A DNA stretch of 64,000 bases from Stenocarpella maydis (lineage: Eukaryota; Ascomycota; Sordariomycetes; Diaporthales; Diaporthaceae): NCBI GenBank assembly GCA_002270565.1, contig NQMI01000092.1:124001-188000 (forward strand). The letters run 5' to 3'. A program made the position numbers and the translations under genes. Of the stretch, positions 32,201 through 41,690 are shown one piece after another. The notes under the pieces are model-generated. The model saw only the letters and a list, made by a program, of their open reading frames with translations. It was not told the origin of the DNA and ran no database searches. Positions within the stretch are counted from its first letter, which is position 1. The number at the start of each line of letters is the position of its first letter.

Positions 32201-34473
32201 CAACGACTACATCTCGAACAACTTCCATAATGTGACCCCAGGAGGCTTCTACCTTCAGCCAGGCCAGGACCCCTTGGCGGTTATGGCTTATATTGGCAAT
32301 GGGGCGGTGATATATGGCATGCTCACACTCAATGCGATTAGCAATGTCATTGAGCAGACTTCGATCACGACATCGTACCAGCCTTTCGCGGTGCCTTTCA
32401 GTCCAGGGGCAGGAAAGACCCTGCAGCTGATCCTGTACTTTGGTTTGGCCATGTCAGTGTATCCGGCCTTCTTTGCTCTGTACCCGTGTATGGAGCGACT
32501 CAGGAAGGTGCGGGCGCTGCATTACAGCAACGGAATCAGGGCGGCACCTCTTTGGCTGGCGTACTTGACCTTTGACTTCTTGTTCGTGTTGGTTGTCAGC
32601 GCCGTGGTGACTGGCATATTTGTGGGGGTAAGTCTGGATCCCGTTCCGAAGCACGCAGCCGAGCCAGTATGCTGATCAACTTGTTTAGGCTTCCGGTATC
32701 TGGTATGCACCAGGCTACCTCTTCGTGGTCTTCTTTCTCTATGGCCTGACCTCTATACTGCTCTGCTATGTCGTCTCGCTAGTCACCAACTCGCAATTAG
32801 CATGCTTCGCCACTGCAGCCGGGGGTCAAGCCGTCTTCTTCCTTCTGTACTTCATCATGTACATGAGTATACTCACATACTCGCCTGCATTCCGCGTCAA
32901 TTCCGACCTCACCATAGCCCACTTCGCGTACGCGACCATCTCGCCTGCAGGCAATCTTCTCAGGTCCCTGCTCCTTACGCTCAACGAATTCTCGCTTCTG
33001 TGTCGAGACACTTCTATCGCCTCATATCCCGCAGCACTCACTGTCTACGGTGGACCGATACTATACCTGATCTTCCAAGCACTCATCCTGTTCACGGTGC
33101 TTGTCTGGTGGGACAGCGGCTACAAACCTGCATTCTTGACGAACCTCGGCCGCCGCCTACGCCACAACGAATCCGCAGTCAAGGACACTGACGCCGAGGA
33201 CGACGCCGGCCTCTCAACGTCCGCATCCTCTTCCATGACCGACCCCGCCGTAGCGACCGAGATCAAGCGGATTGACGCTCAGTCCCCACCCGAAACCGAC
33301 AGCCTGCGTGTCCAGCACCTGCACAAGGTCTTCGGCCGCACTAACCATGCGGTCCAAGATGTCACGTTCGGAGTGCCGCGCGGGCAGGTGTTTGCACTGC
33401 TGGGCCCCAACGGCGCGGGAAAGTCGACGACCATCTCCCTGGTGCGCGGCGACGTCCGGCCATCCCGCGGCATAGATGGCAGCCCCTTCGGCGATGTGTT
33501 CATCGAGAATCTCTCCATATCTGCCCACCGCGCCTCTGCCAGGCAGAACCTGGGAGTTTGTCCGCAGTTCGACGCCATGGACAGCATGACGGTGCGGGAG
33601 CACCTGCGTTTCTATGCCAGTGCCCGGGGGGTGTCCGATATCGAGGCCAACGTGGAGGCTGTTCTCACGGCCACGAACCTCGTAAGATTCGCGGACAGGC
33701 TCGCGCAGAAGCTGAGCGGCGGTAACAAGCGCAAGCTAAGCTTGGGAATAGCACTTATGGGCAACCCCGCGGTGCTGCTCCTCGATGAGCCCAGCTCCGG
33801 AATGGACGCGGCCGCGAAGAGAATCATGTGGCGAACTCTGTTGGGTGTCGCCGCGCCCGGGCGAGCACTACTGATTACCACTCATTCAATGGAGGAGGCA
33901 GACCGGCTGGCTACGAGGGTGGGTATCATGAAGAGGAGGATGCTCGCCCTGGGCACTGGTAAGGAGCTGGGTGAGAGGTGGGGCGAGGGATACGTCGTTC
34001 AGATAGTGCTGAAGTCCGCGCCGGAGACCACCGAGGCTGAAATGAACCAGGTGAAGAGCTGGATCAGCGACAGGGTTAAGGGCGTCGAGTTCGAGGAGTG
34101 GGGCGCAAGGGGCGGGGCCCATGGGCTGTTGAGGTTCCTGGTCAAGAAGGATGGGCTGGTTGAAGAGGAGAAAGCAACCGACGAGGCTGGCGAGATCATC
34201 ACCAAGAATGAGGTCAAAGTCATTTGGGAGGTGGAAAACCCCGCTGGAGGCTCAACTGGCGCGCAGAGTCTCGATACTCCTGGGCTGATCGAGCTGTTCG
34301 AGGCCCGCAAGGAGGAACTGGGCGTGGAGTACTACAGCGTCAGCCCGACGACGCTTGACGAGGTCTTCCTGCGGGTTGTAGGGAGGGAGGAGGAGGACGG
34401 TCCGAGTGCGGCACCACCAGAGTACGGATTGTGGAAACGATACTTGCCGGGGAAAAAACGCACACGGATATGA
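29292..34473 (+). CDS. Full-size ABC transporter, subfamily A
   Basis: Model: join(29292..29402, 29473..29481, 29592..32627, 32689..34473), 1646 aa, arranged TMD1-NBD1-TMD2-NBD2. NBD1 has Walker A GANGSGKST at 507-515, signature LSGGQ at about 597 and Walker B VCCVDE followed by MSSGLD. NBD2 has GPNGAGKST at about 1291, LSGGN (last Gln replaced) at about 1394 and VLLLDEPSSGMD. A large extracellular loop of about 170 aa after TM1 and the GLMASERELGISQLIEAM block are typical of ABCA proteins, which move or flip lipids. Exon 2 appears to be only 9 nt (Met-Phe-Ile); both flanking introns have GT..AG ends. Acceptor 29591 is needed because an in-frame TAG (29589-29591) would be retained with the nearer AG. 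The 61-bp last intron joins IFVG to ASGIWYAPGY. Localisation, probably vacuole or plasma membrane, is not shown. Confidence 0.9.
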
Positions 34474-34859
34474 TACCACGAGCTATAGAAACATTCCAAG
34501 GACTACAGTCGCTGCATTAGACGTAATAGAAAACATATACGCCCAAGCCTCGTGGGTTTGAGGGTACTCGGCAAATTTGAATCGCAGTCCGGGAAGATGG
34601 TCATCCTCAGCAATCAATTGCAGCAAGCACAGTGTTTCCCTCAGATACACGCACAAACGACATCCCCTCGCCCGGAGCCCACATTTCTTGTTTACTTTTA
34701 ATTCTTTCGTCTCAGGTGCCTGTGCTGAAAATCTCAGATTTTACAAAACTCTCATTTTATTATACATCTCACCTTGTACCCACATCAACTCCTCACACCG
34801 TTTGTCTCCCTTGCACAGCTACCTAAGTAGGTTCGGAATATCACAATTTGCACCAAGTA
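34474..34859. other. Convergent intergenic region
   Basis: About 390 bp between the tail-to-tail ends of the ABC transporter and the small membrane protein gene. AT-richer than the genes; presumably contains both 3' ends. No gene seen. Confidence 0.5.
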
Positions 34860-35447
34860 TCACTGATCCTTTGGAGGGACTTCAGGTAGAGTCTTTTGTC
34901 TCCTTGCTCGCACCGCGAACAGCGTCAGAGCACTGATGAAAACAATACACCCTATGCTGAGGGTGACGGTTAAGACCACCGTGAGCTCTGGTCCGGAGAT
35001 AGTTGATGGTTTGCCGGACCCGGCTGCTGAAGATGATGAAGTCGCTGCGGCTGTAGTCGTGGGCGTGATATTGCCGAAAATGGACGTCGCAATGCTTGAT
35101 AACTTTGGGCGCGCGGAGGCTTGCACTCCACTGCAGAGAGCCAAGAGGGATTTCTTTTCAATGTGAATCAGTCCTGATACATCTCCTTCCCCTTCTTGTA
35201 CTGGAGCACTTGGGTTCTTTCTCTCGAACGTGGTGCGACTCACATCGGCTTCGGTAGGAAGTTGGGCACACAGGGCTACCAAGGCAACCAGGTTTGCGGT
35301 ATCAGATTGAGAAACAGCTTCCACTGCAGCCTTCCATGACATTATGCCGAATATTCCGAACAGGATGGCGGTTACGGCGCCCAATACCTGCAGAAACCAA
35401 AGAAGAATGACCTCTGGAAGGCTTTGACGATCAGATGTTGACGCCAT
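34860..35447 (-). CDS. Small two-TM protein of unknown function
   Basis: 195 aa, single exon, start ATG 35447 (MASTSDRQSLPEV). Two hydrophobic spans are plain: VILLWFLQVLGAVTAILFGIFGIM near residues 13-37 and VVLTVTLSIGCIVFISALTLF near 157-178. Between them is a hydrophilic stretch with two or three cysteines and a Ser/Thr/Ala-rich segment. A short basic tail (VRARRQK) follows TM2. Similar small membrane proteins of unknown role are common in ascomycetes. I recognise no domain. Composition is coding-like and the TM pattern is regular, so I call it, but it could be spurious. Confidence 0.55.
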   Translation of the reverse strand: MASTSDRQSLPEVILLWFLQVLGAVTAILFGIFGIMSWKAAVEAVSQSDTANLVALVALCAQLPTEADVSRTTFERKNPSAPVQEGEGDVSGLIHIEKKSLLALCSGVQASARPKLSSIATSIFGNITPTTTAAATSSSSAAGSGKPSTISGPELTVVLTVTLSIGCIVFISALTLFAVRARRQKTLPEVPPKDQ

Positions 35448-35686
35448 CTTGCTTGAATTGAGCGGATGACTTGCTTGTTAGCAACTTGAATGGCTTCAAG
35501 TACCTTTTTGGAAGTGATGCCCTAACCTTGGAAGCCGCTGCAACCTGAAAATGCGTGGCTCCAGAGGGTCAGAATCTCGAAGAGCCTTCTGGGCACCAAT
35601 GCAATCTTGTATACATGTATGTACGCATGTCAGCAAGGCTTAGAGTGGCGAAGTAACGAGCTGAGAATCCGTCTAACACGACCACC
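35448..35686. other. Short spacer left of the MITE
   Basis: Upstream region of the small membrane protein gene, ending at the left target-site copy of the MITE. No gene seen. Confidence 0.5.
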
Positions 35687-35694
35687 TGCATTCC
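35687..35694. repeat. Target-site duplication, left copy (TGCATTCC)
   Basis: The 8-bp word TGCATTCC directly abuts the left end of the inverted-repeat element and recurs, identical, at 36251-36258. Confidence 0.85.
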
Positions 35695-36250
35695 CGGTCA
35701 GCATTCACGCACCCGGCTTTTTGCATTCATACACCCAGCTCTTTCCGTAGGCGCACCCAGTAGTACAAGAAATTAAGCATATAATACACTTAGTTCCTTT
35801 ATACCTATAGCTCCTTAACCCTACTAATAGCTCCTTGACCCCGCACTAAGGCCCTATCTTAGGTATGTGGAAAGTCCACTGGGTGCGTAGGAAGTCTATC
35901 TAATAAGTAACCTACCCTAACCCTTTGGGCCTGGGCTAGCGCGTGCACTTACTCTACGCGCCCTTTATGCGCCTAAAGGAAGGCCCTCCACGTATACCCA
36001 AAGGAAGGCCCTTCACGCGTTCAGAGGAAGGACTTTTATTAAGGTGCCTTTTAAAGGAGTAAAGGGGTGTGGAGGGGTATAGAGAGGCGTGAAGGGGAGT
36101 AGAGGGGTATAGAGGGGTATGGAGGGGCTAGAGGGTACGGGAGGTATAAGAATTGATAGTATGCTGTATGCTTAATTTCTTATACTAAGTGTACCTACGG
36201 AAAAAGCTGGGTGTGTGAACGCAAAAGGCTGGGTGCGTGAACACTGACCA
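35695..36250. mobile_element. Non-autonomous DNA transposon (MITE), hAT-like
   Basis: A 556-bp element. The left end (CGGTCAGCATTCACGCACCC) and the reverse complement of the right end (TGGTCAGTGTTCACGCACCC) match, and the match continues for about 85 bp on each side (35695-35780 and 36167-36250), including shared blocks ACACCCAGCT, TTTCCGTAGG and AAGAAATTAAGCAT. Most mismatches are C/T or G/A transitions. The inside carries no transposase: it has GGAAGGCCCT repeats and a GAGGGGTATA-type repeat block. A perfect 8-bp duplication flanks it, the size made by hAT transposases. So this is a complete, probably once-mobile MITE. Confidence 0.88.
36040..36150. repeat. G-rich degenerate tandem repeats inside the MITE
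   Basis: Imperfect repeats built on GGGGTATAGAGG/GGGGTATGGAGG fill this part of the element on the plus strand; together with the nearby GGAAGGCCCT copies they form its non-coding core. Confidence 0.7.
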
Positions 36251-36258
36251 TGCATTCC
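36251..36258. repeat. Target-site duplication, right copy (TGCATTCC)
   Basis: Identical to 35687-35694 and directly abutting the right inverted repeat. Confidence 0.85.
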
Positions 36259-37164
36259 GAAGGGCATTGAGAAACTGAGTATTGGCTAATTTCTATCCAA
36301 AAGTAAGAGCCAATTAGTCCTCTTTTCATAATCTCTGCAGGCGTGACAGATCGTGTCCCATTTCCCTGTATGTGAGAGGGGGCTTTATCTCGGGTTATAC
36401 CGCATATAATATGTGGCGGTCTCTCCAGCCATTTAGGGTCTGATGCCCCGTGTTTAACTGAATATAGCTTGTAGCGTGTCCCTATCCATATATGGGCCTT
36501 TGGATATTGGCTCCATTTAAGGCCATAGTCAACACATGGGCCGCGTGAGAGGAACGCCTCGGATTCGCCAGAATGAACAAGGCAAACTCGCTCGCTATAT
36601 GGGTCCCCTGGGATTGATAACATCAATGGCGAGGATGGGTTCCTCTTCTTACAGCCCCCGACTTTGCTGCAAATTAATATAATGTTGTAATCGTGCATCA
36701 GAAGCAGGGATCCTGATTATGTTCTCTTGTCGATTGTCTGCCGGGGACCGTCGATTGCTTGACGCAGGCGACGTCCGCACCATATAGTAAGAAGCCAAAT
36801 TCACCGTCACAGGTGATTCGATGGTCCAAACTAGCAGTTCACCCTCATACTTAGAATGTTTATTCTGATTGCACCACGGCGTCTGGGTGAGTCAGCCGGC
36901 GACTTAGTAGCAGCGATGGTCGCGCGGCCAACCGCATACAAATCTGGCAAGCGAGCCACCAACCCAGGCAGCAGCCTCTCTTCCCTCTCGGCCACTTGAC
37001 TCACTGAATTCCCTTCTTCATTCTCCGAAACTTGTATTTAGCCTTGTTCTTTCTAGAAACCAATCGAGCTTCCACTCCTGGTTGGGCATTTCCTTTTCTT
37101 CCACATTTATTGCTGTCCTCGTCTCTTACTCTCCATTCAATGCCCGGGGGTCAAAACAGTCAAT
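36259..37164. other. Intergenic, no gene seen
   Basis: About 900 bp between the MITE and the DUF2828 gene. A minus-strand open frame (36195-36698) runs into the MITE end, so it is not accepted as a gene. The last 150 bp are pyrimidine-rich and probably form the promoter and 5' leader of the next gene. Confidence 0.5.
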
Positions 37165-39669
37165 ATGGCTTCCGCAAACGAGAAAGAGCAGGACCTTTGG
37201 TTTCTGAGGTCCAAGTTCCCCGTTCTCTTGCCTTCTCACCCAGCCCTCAAGGCTCTAGCGAGGGACTTCGACGTCTCCATCCAGGAGGATGTTAAGCGGC
37301 AACAGGATGGCGGCCCCGCAGACGCATCCCCATCAGACGATGATACTGCCACAGCAACCGAGTCTGAGCCTGTCCTCGTGTCTGATGTTTCAACCACTGC
37401 TGGCCTGAGGGCGGACCTCGCCCAGATCATAGTCGGCGATGTGGATGGCGAGGACTCCTCCATGGTTGACATCGGAGATGCTGGCAAGGATACAAAGATC
37501 CCCGACAACAACCATCCCTTCATGGAGGCTCTATACTCGCAACAAGAAAAGGCAGACCCTGGCTTGTCCTCGGTCGGAAACATGGAGACCAAGATGCTCA
37601 CGGAGAACGGCGATGTTGCCCACCGCTCCACCAATGAGATACTTGTCGATTTGTTCACCGAGCTGGAGGACGTCATTTCTGGGCCGAGGCTCCTCGAGCT
37701 TCTGGACGGAGCATGGCGATATGACCCCACCTCAGCCCTCAAGATCATCTTCAATGCTCGTTCCATCCATCTCGGCAAAGCCTCCCGACAGACCTTCTAT
37801 CGTTGTGCCGGCTGGCTTGCCAAGTACCACCCCCTGACACTCATCGCCAACCTTGCGTGGCTGAGCCGTCCAGTCGTCCAGAAGAAGACCGAGAACAAGG
37901 ACACCGAGAGCAAAGCTGACGAGGAGGACATAATTTTCGTTGAGCACGAGATGGACGAGAATGACCCAGCTCGCTTCGACGTCAAGAATGGTGTCGCTCA
38001 TGGATACTGGAAGGATCTCCTCAACATCCTAGCTCTGCACGTCAATGGCAAGCTGGACGTGCTTTCCAACCCACGCGATATCCTCAACATCGAGCGGGAG
38101 AAGTCCAAGAAGACCTGGCCAAAGAACCCAGAGACAGCCAAGACACTGCGTCATCAAAAGAGAGACAGCCGCCACAAGGCCGCCGTCAAGGCCTTCGAGG
38201 AGGACCCTATCTACCGAGGTCTGCACATGACGGTCGCCCGCCTTTTTGCAGCTCAGCTCCAGACCGACCTAAAGCTCCTGCACAGCGAGGACCCCAAGGC
38301 AAAGAGGCGCGTGTCTCTGTGCGCGAAATGGGCACCATCCAACACTGGCTTCCATGACAAGCACACGTGGATCGCCACCTCAATTGCCGAGATCATGCAC
38401 CCAATCTCAGACTTTGCAGGCTTTACCGAGTACGACGAGGGAAATAAAGAAGAGCGTGGGTTCTACCTCCGTCACGCCCGCGAGTCGTACCGCAAGGACG
38501 TGGCAGAGCTCCGCAAGCATCTTGAATGCGTTGAGAGAGACATCACGGCCAACACCTTTGGAAACATAAAATACGACAGGGTCCCCAGTCTCGCCATGAA
38601 CAATTACACCCCGCTCTTTGCTCGGAAGGACACCACTCGTTTCGAGGCGTACATAAACAAGGTCGCCACCGGCAAGGCTCGCATCTCCGGTGCAACCCTC
38701 CTGCCCAGCACCCTGATCAGGGCTGTGCGGACGTGCCATTACGACGGCCCAACCTCCAGCCTAGCAGGTACCAAACGCAAGGGGGCCAAGCATTTAATTG
38801 AGGCGAGGACAAATCAGCTCCAATCGGAGCTGCAGGCCAAGAGTATCGACGGCCAATGGAAGTCTCTTGTCCAGCGCATCAAGGACTCGGGTACGCTTGA
38901 GAACTGCATCGCCGTCGCCGATGTCTCCGGCTCGATGATGGGCCCGGTCTTCCCTGACGATACCACGCCTATCGATACCTCTATCGGCCTGAGCCTGCTC
39001 ATCGCGGAGGTAACCAAGCCCCCTTTCGGTGGCGCCTTCATCACCTTCAGCAACATGCCCAAAGTGGAGAAGATCGATCTCACAATGGACCTGCGCGACA
39101 AGTACAACCAGCTAAACAGAGCGGATTGGACCATGACCACCGACTTTGTCGCCGTTTTCGAGAGGCTGATCCTGCCAATGGCCATCGAGAACAAGCTCAC
39201 TCAGGAGAACATGGTGAAGCGCATCTTCGTTTTCAGCGACATGCAGTTCAACTCAGCTAGCTCAGGTGGTGACCGGTGGTCTACCTCGTACGAGCGGATC
39301 GAGAAGAAGTACAAGGATGCAGGCTACGACATGCCGGAGTTGGTCTTTTGGAACCTCGCAGGTGGCCGAGCCGGTTACGCAAGGACCTACCCAACCTTGC
39401 GAGGCGGAGACCCGGTCGCCCCAAAGCCTGTGACTGCCTCTGAGAAGGGAACGGCTATGGTCAGCGGGTACTCCCAGGGCATGCTCAAGGTCTTCCTGGA
39501 CGATGGCTCGTTCGATGCCGAGGATGCCGAGGAGGAGATTGTCGAGACAGCAGGAGACGACGGCGAGGTCGTCCTGGAGAAGAATAAGCGCCAGAGGCTG
39601 GATCCTCTCAGAGTTGTCAAGAGAGCCATTGGGCATCCGGCATACAGCATGTTGCGCGTGGTAGACTGA
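37165..39669 (+). CDS. DUF2828 / VWA-domain protein
   Basis: 834 aa in one exon, start ATG 37165 (MASANEKEQDLW). The sequence follows the DUF2828 family of plants and fungi: HPFMEALYSQQ, NTNEILVDLF-like, LLELLDGAWRYDPTSALKII, IHLGKASRQTFYRCAGWLA, GYWKDLLNILALHV and a basic segment. These are followed by CAKWAPSNTGFHDKHTWIA, YNNYTPLF-like and VAxVSGSMMG. The C-terminal von Willebrand A-type fold starts near residue 583 (IAVADVSGSMMGP, a DxSxS metal-binding motif) and includes IFVFSDMQFNSA and PELVFWNLAGG. The molecular role is unknown; VWA/TROVE-like architecture suggests a scaffold binding protein or RNA partners. No signal peptide or TM segment is seen, so it is probably cytosolic or nuclear. 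Confidence 0.92.
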   Translation: MASANEKEQDLWFLRSKFPVLLPSHPALKALARDFDVSIQEDVKRQQDGGPADASPSDDDTATATESEPVLVSDVSTTAGLRADLAQIIVGDVDGEDSSMVDIGDAGKDTKIPDNNHPFMEALYSQQEKADPGLSSVGNMETKMLTENGDVAHRSTNEILVDLFTELEDVISGPRLLELLDGAWRYDPTSALKIIFNARSIHLGKASRQTFYRCAGWLAKYHPLTLIANLAWLSRPVVQKKTENKDTESKADEEDIIFVEHEMDENDPARFDVKNGVAHGYWKDLLNILALHVNGKLDVLSNPRDILNIEREKSKKTWPKNPETAKTLRHQKRDSRHKAAVKAFEEDPIYRGLHMTVARLFAAQLQTDLKLLHSEDPKAKRRVSLCAKWAPSNTGFHDKHTWIATSIAEIMHPISDFAGFTEYDEGNKEERGFYLRHARESYRKDVAELRKHLECVERDITANTFGNIKYDRVPSLAMNNYTPLFARKDTTRFEAYINKVATGKARISGATLLPSTLIRAVRTCHYDGPTSSLAGTKRKGAKHLIEARTNQLQSELQAKSIDGQWKSLVQRIKDSGTLENCIAVADVSGSMMGPVFPDDTTPIDTSIGLSLLIAEVTKPPFGGAFITFSNMPKVEKIDLTMDLRDKYNQLNRADWTMTTDFVAVFERLILPMAIENKLTQENMVKRIFVFSDMQFNSASSGGDRWSTSYERIEKKYKDAGYDMPELVFWNLAGGRAGYARTYPTLRGGDPVAPKPVTASEKGTAMVSGYSQGMLKVFLDDGSFDAEDAEEEIVETAGDDGEVVLEKNKRQRLDPLRVVKRAIGHPAYSMLRVVD

Positions 39670-39812
39670 GCGAGGTATGTGAAGAACAACACCATTGACT
39701 ACTGCTATGGTTGTTTAGGTACCTAGGTTCGTAGTACATACGGAGCGGGCATATGTCTCCTTGCGTCTTGATTATTCTAATAGAGCGTTAACCGTCTTTG
39801 AGCCTGGGAATA

Positions 39813-41690
39813 CTACATAGTGTATTGAAACTGTGTAGCTCTGATTAGCCCTCGAAATATGCCGTGAATCGCCAAATATGGGTTGACACTCACATATGGG
39901 TTTTGGAAGTCAGTACTGTCCTTCTCTCCAAAATCCTTTCCCAGCCTGATTCTGTCCTCCTCTGAGATACCCTGCTCGCGCAGGTTCCTCTCCCTGCGCC
40001 TATTTCTGAAAACATAAACCAGCCTCCATGACACAATGAGTAAGAACTCTAGCCCGAAGCAGACTGCACAGCCAATTGTGCCAGGCACGTATCGAGGCGC
40101 GTCGGTCGATTTGAAGATTTGGGAGCCAGTCATGTTACCCACGCAGTATCCTACGAACGTGAAGGAACTCGTCAGAGTCCTTTTCGTCCTGCCGGCTGTG
40201 TTGGACGGGATCAAGGTCCACGCGAGGAAAAGCGAGATGACAAAAGGCACCGTCATAAAGTAGCCACCCCACTTCGTCCACTTGTATTGAGGTTCGTTGG
40301 GCAGGAGAGCCATGAGGAGGAAACCAATAAATGGCGGAATGGTCGAAAACATCATGAAATACATTCGCAGGTTCTTGTACTTGCTGGTGACAAAGCCGAT
40401 GAGGACGAAGTAAAGCACCGAGAGTGTGCTTCTGGGAATGTCGAGCAGGATGACCTGCAAATTTGTGAATCCGAAAGAGAGGTTAATTATTGACCCGAAG
40501 GTTGTGAGGCCGCCATTGGGCACCGACGACAGGAAGGCATTGAAGCCCGCGAACCAGAAGCACGGATCCATGAGGCATTCGCGGGCTTGCTCCCATTTCC
40601 ACCGTTTGATCCCAGTGCGATCATGGCCGGTATTGTTATATAGAATACCTAGCACGAGTTAACTGCCTGCTATACTTACCAAAGCGATACACTCTGAAGC
40701 ATTTTAAAGCATGAATGCTGGGGAGCTGTAGCAGGACTCGGAGAAGAGTTGTACTGACGTGTGTTGGCCATCGCCTTTTCCTCGGGCGACAACCAGCGGA
40801 CCTCGGACGGCGTGCCCAGTAGAAAAAGACACAAGCAGCCGACTATGACTGTGAGGGAGCCCAGGAAGTACGACATGTACCGCCAAGCTTCGAAGTCCGG
40901 TCGGTGGTATTGAACCGAGCCGATCCCATAGAGGATCAGACTCGAGATGACTCCGAAGCCAGCATTAGCGCTCTGGAACACCAGAGACCGCGACGAGTGC
41001 TCCCGCGTTGTGTACCAACTCCCAATCACCAGTATGAAGCCCGGGCTGATGCAGCATTCGAACATTCCCTGGAGAGCTCGTAATACGATAAGGTGAGTGA
41101 AGTTCTGGGCGAAGCCAATACCCAACACAATGAAGCCCCAGCAAATCATATACAGAGAGAGGGTCCGACCCATCTTGTACCGCTGGAGTAAAATGTTGGA
41201 CGGAAACTCGAAGCACATGTACAGAATGTAAAAGATCGTCGTCAGCCACGAGTACTGCTGTCCCACGAGACCAGTGTCTTCTCGTAGCCCAAACGTAGCT
41301 TGAACGCCAAGGGAAGTCTTATCGGTTTGCTGGATGCCATAACAAAGCCACATGAGGGGAAGGAGATATCTGTCCATCTTTCTTTTAAGCTGTTTGTACT
41401 GCTCCTCCGTGTATTGTTCTGTTTGAGCTATTAGTTTGATACCAGAGACGTGAAGCAGTCGAAGATGAGTTGGCTTGACAGAGCGGCCAGCTTGGAAATG
41501 ACCAATCTGACTTACCGCGATCCTGAACGGCATCTTCTTCAATGACACTTCCTTCTCGTTCCGAATTGGTGTTTTCCTCGTCGGCCCCGGATTTCTCTCC
41601 ATCTTTTTCAAATTCACCAATACGATCTGCCTCTGCAAGAACCTTTCCAACCTCTGCTGGTAAAGTCGTCAACTCGGAGACTGTGGCCAT
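39813..41690 (-). CDS. MFS transporter, Dal5-type anion:cation symporter family (second copy)
   Basis: Model: complement(join(39813..39830, 39894..40648, 40759..41418, 41516..41690)), 535 aa. The start at 41690 (MATVSELTTLPAEV) gives an acidic cytosolic N-terminus before EEQYKQLKRKMDRYLLPLMW, the family's first span. Typical blocks follow: GIQQTDKTSLGVQATFGL, WLTTIFYILYMCFEFPSNIL, ALQGMFECCISPGFILVIGS and WLSPEEKAMANTRILYNNTG, the last restored by intron 2. The final exon has just 18 nt and makes the tail NPYFQYTM, matching the F-R-Y-type ending common in this family. Introns are 63, 110 and 97 bp. This branch imports small acids such as allantoate or nicotinate in yeast; the real cargo is unknown. 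Convergent with the DUF2828 gene, only 143 bp away. Confidence 0.9.

Noticed and set aside
36195..36698. 167-codon minus-strand open frame
   Set aside because: Its 3' end lies inside the MITE, and the translation resembles no transposase or other protein I know.
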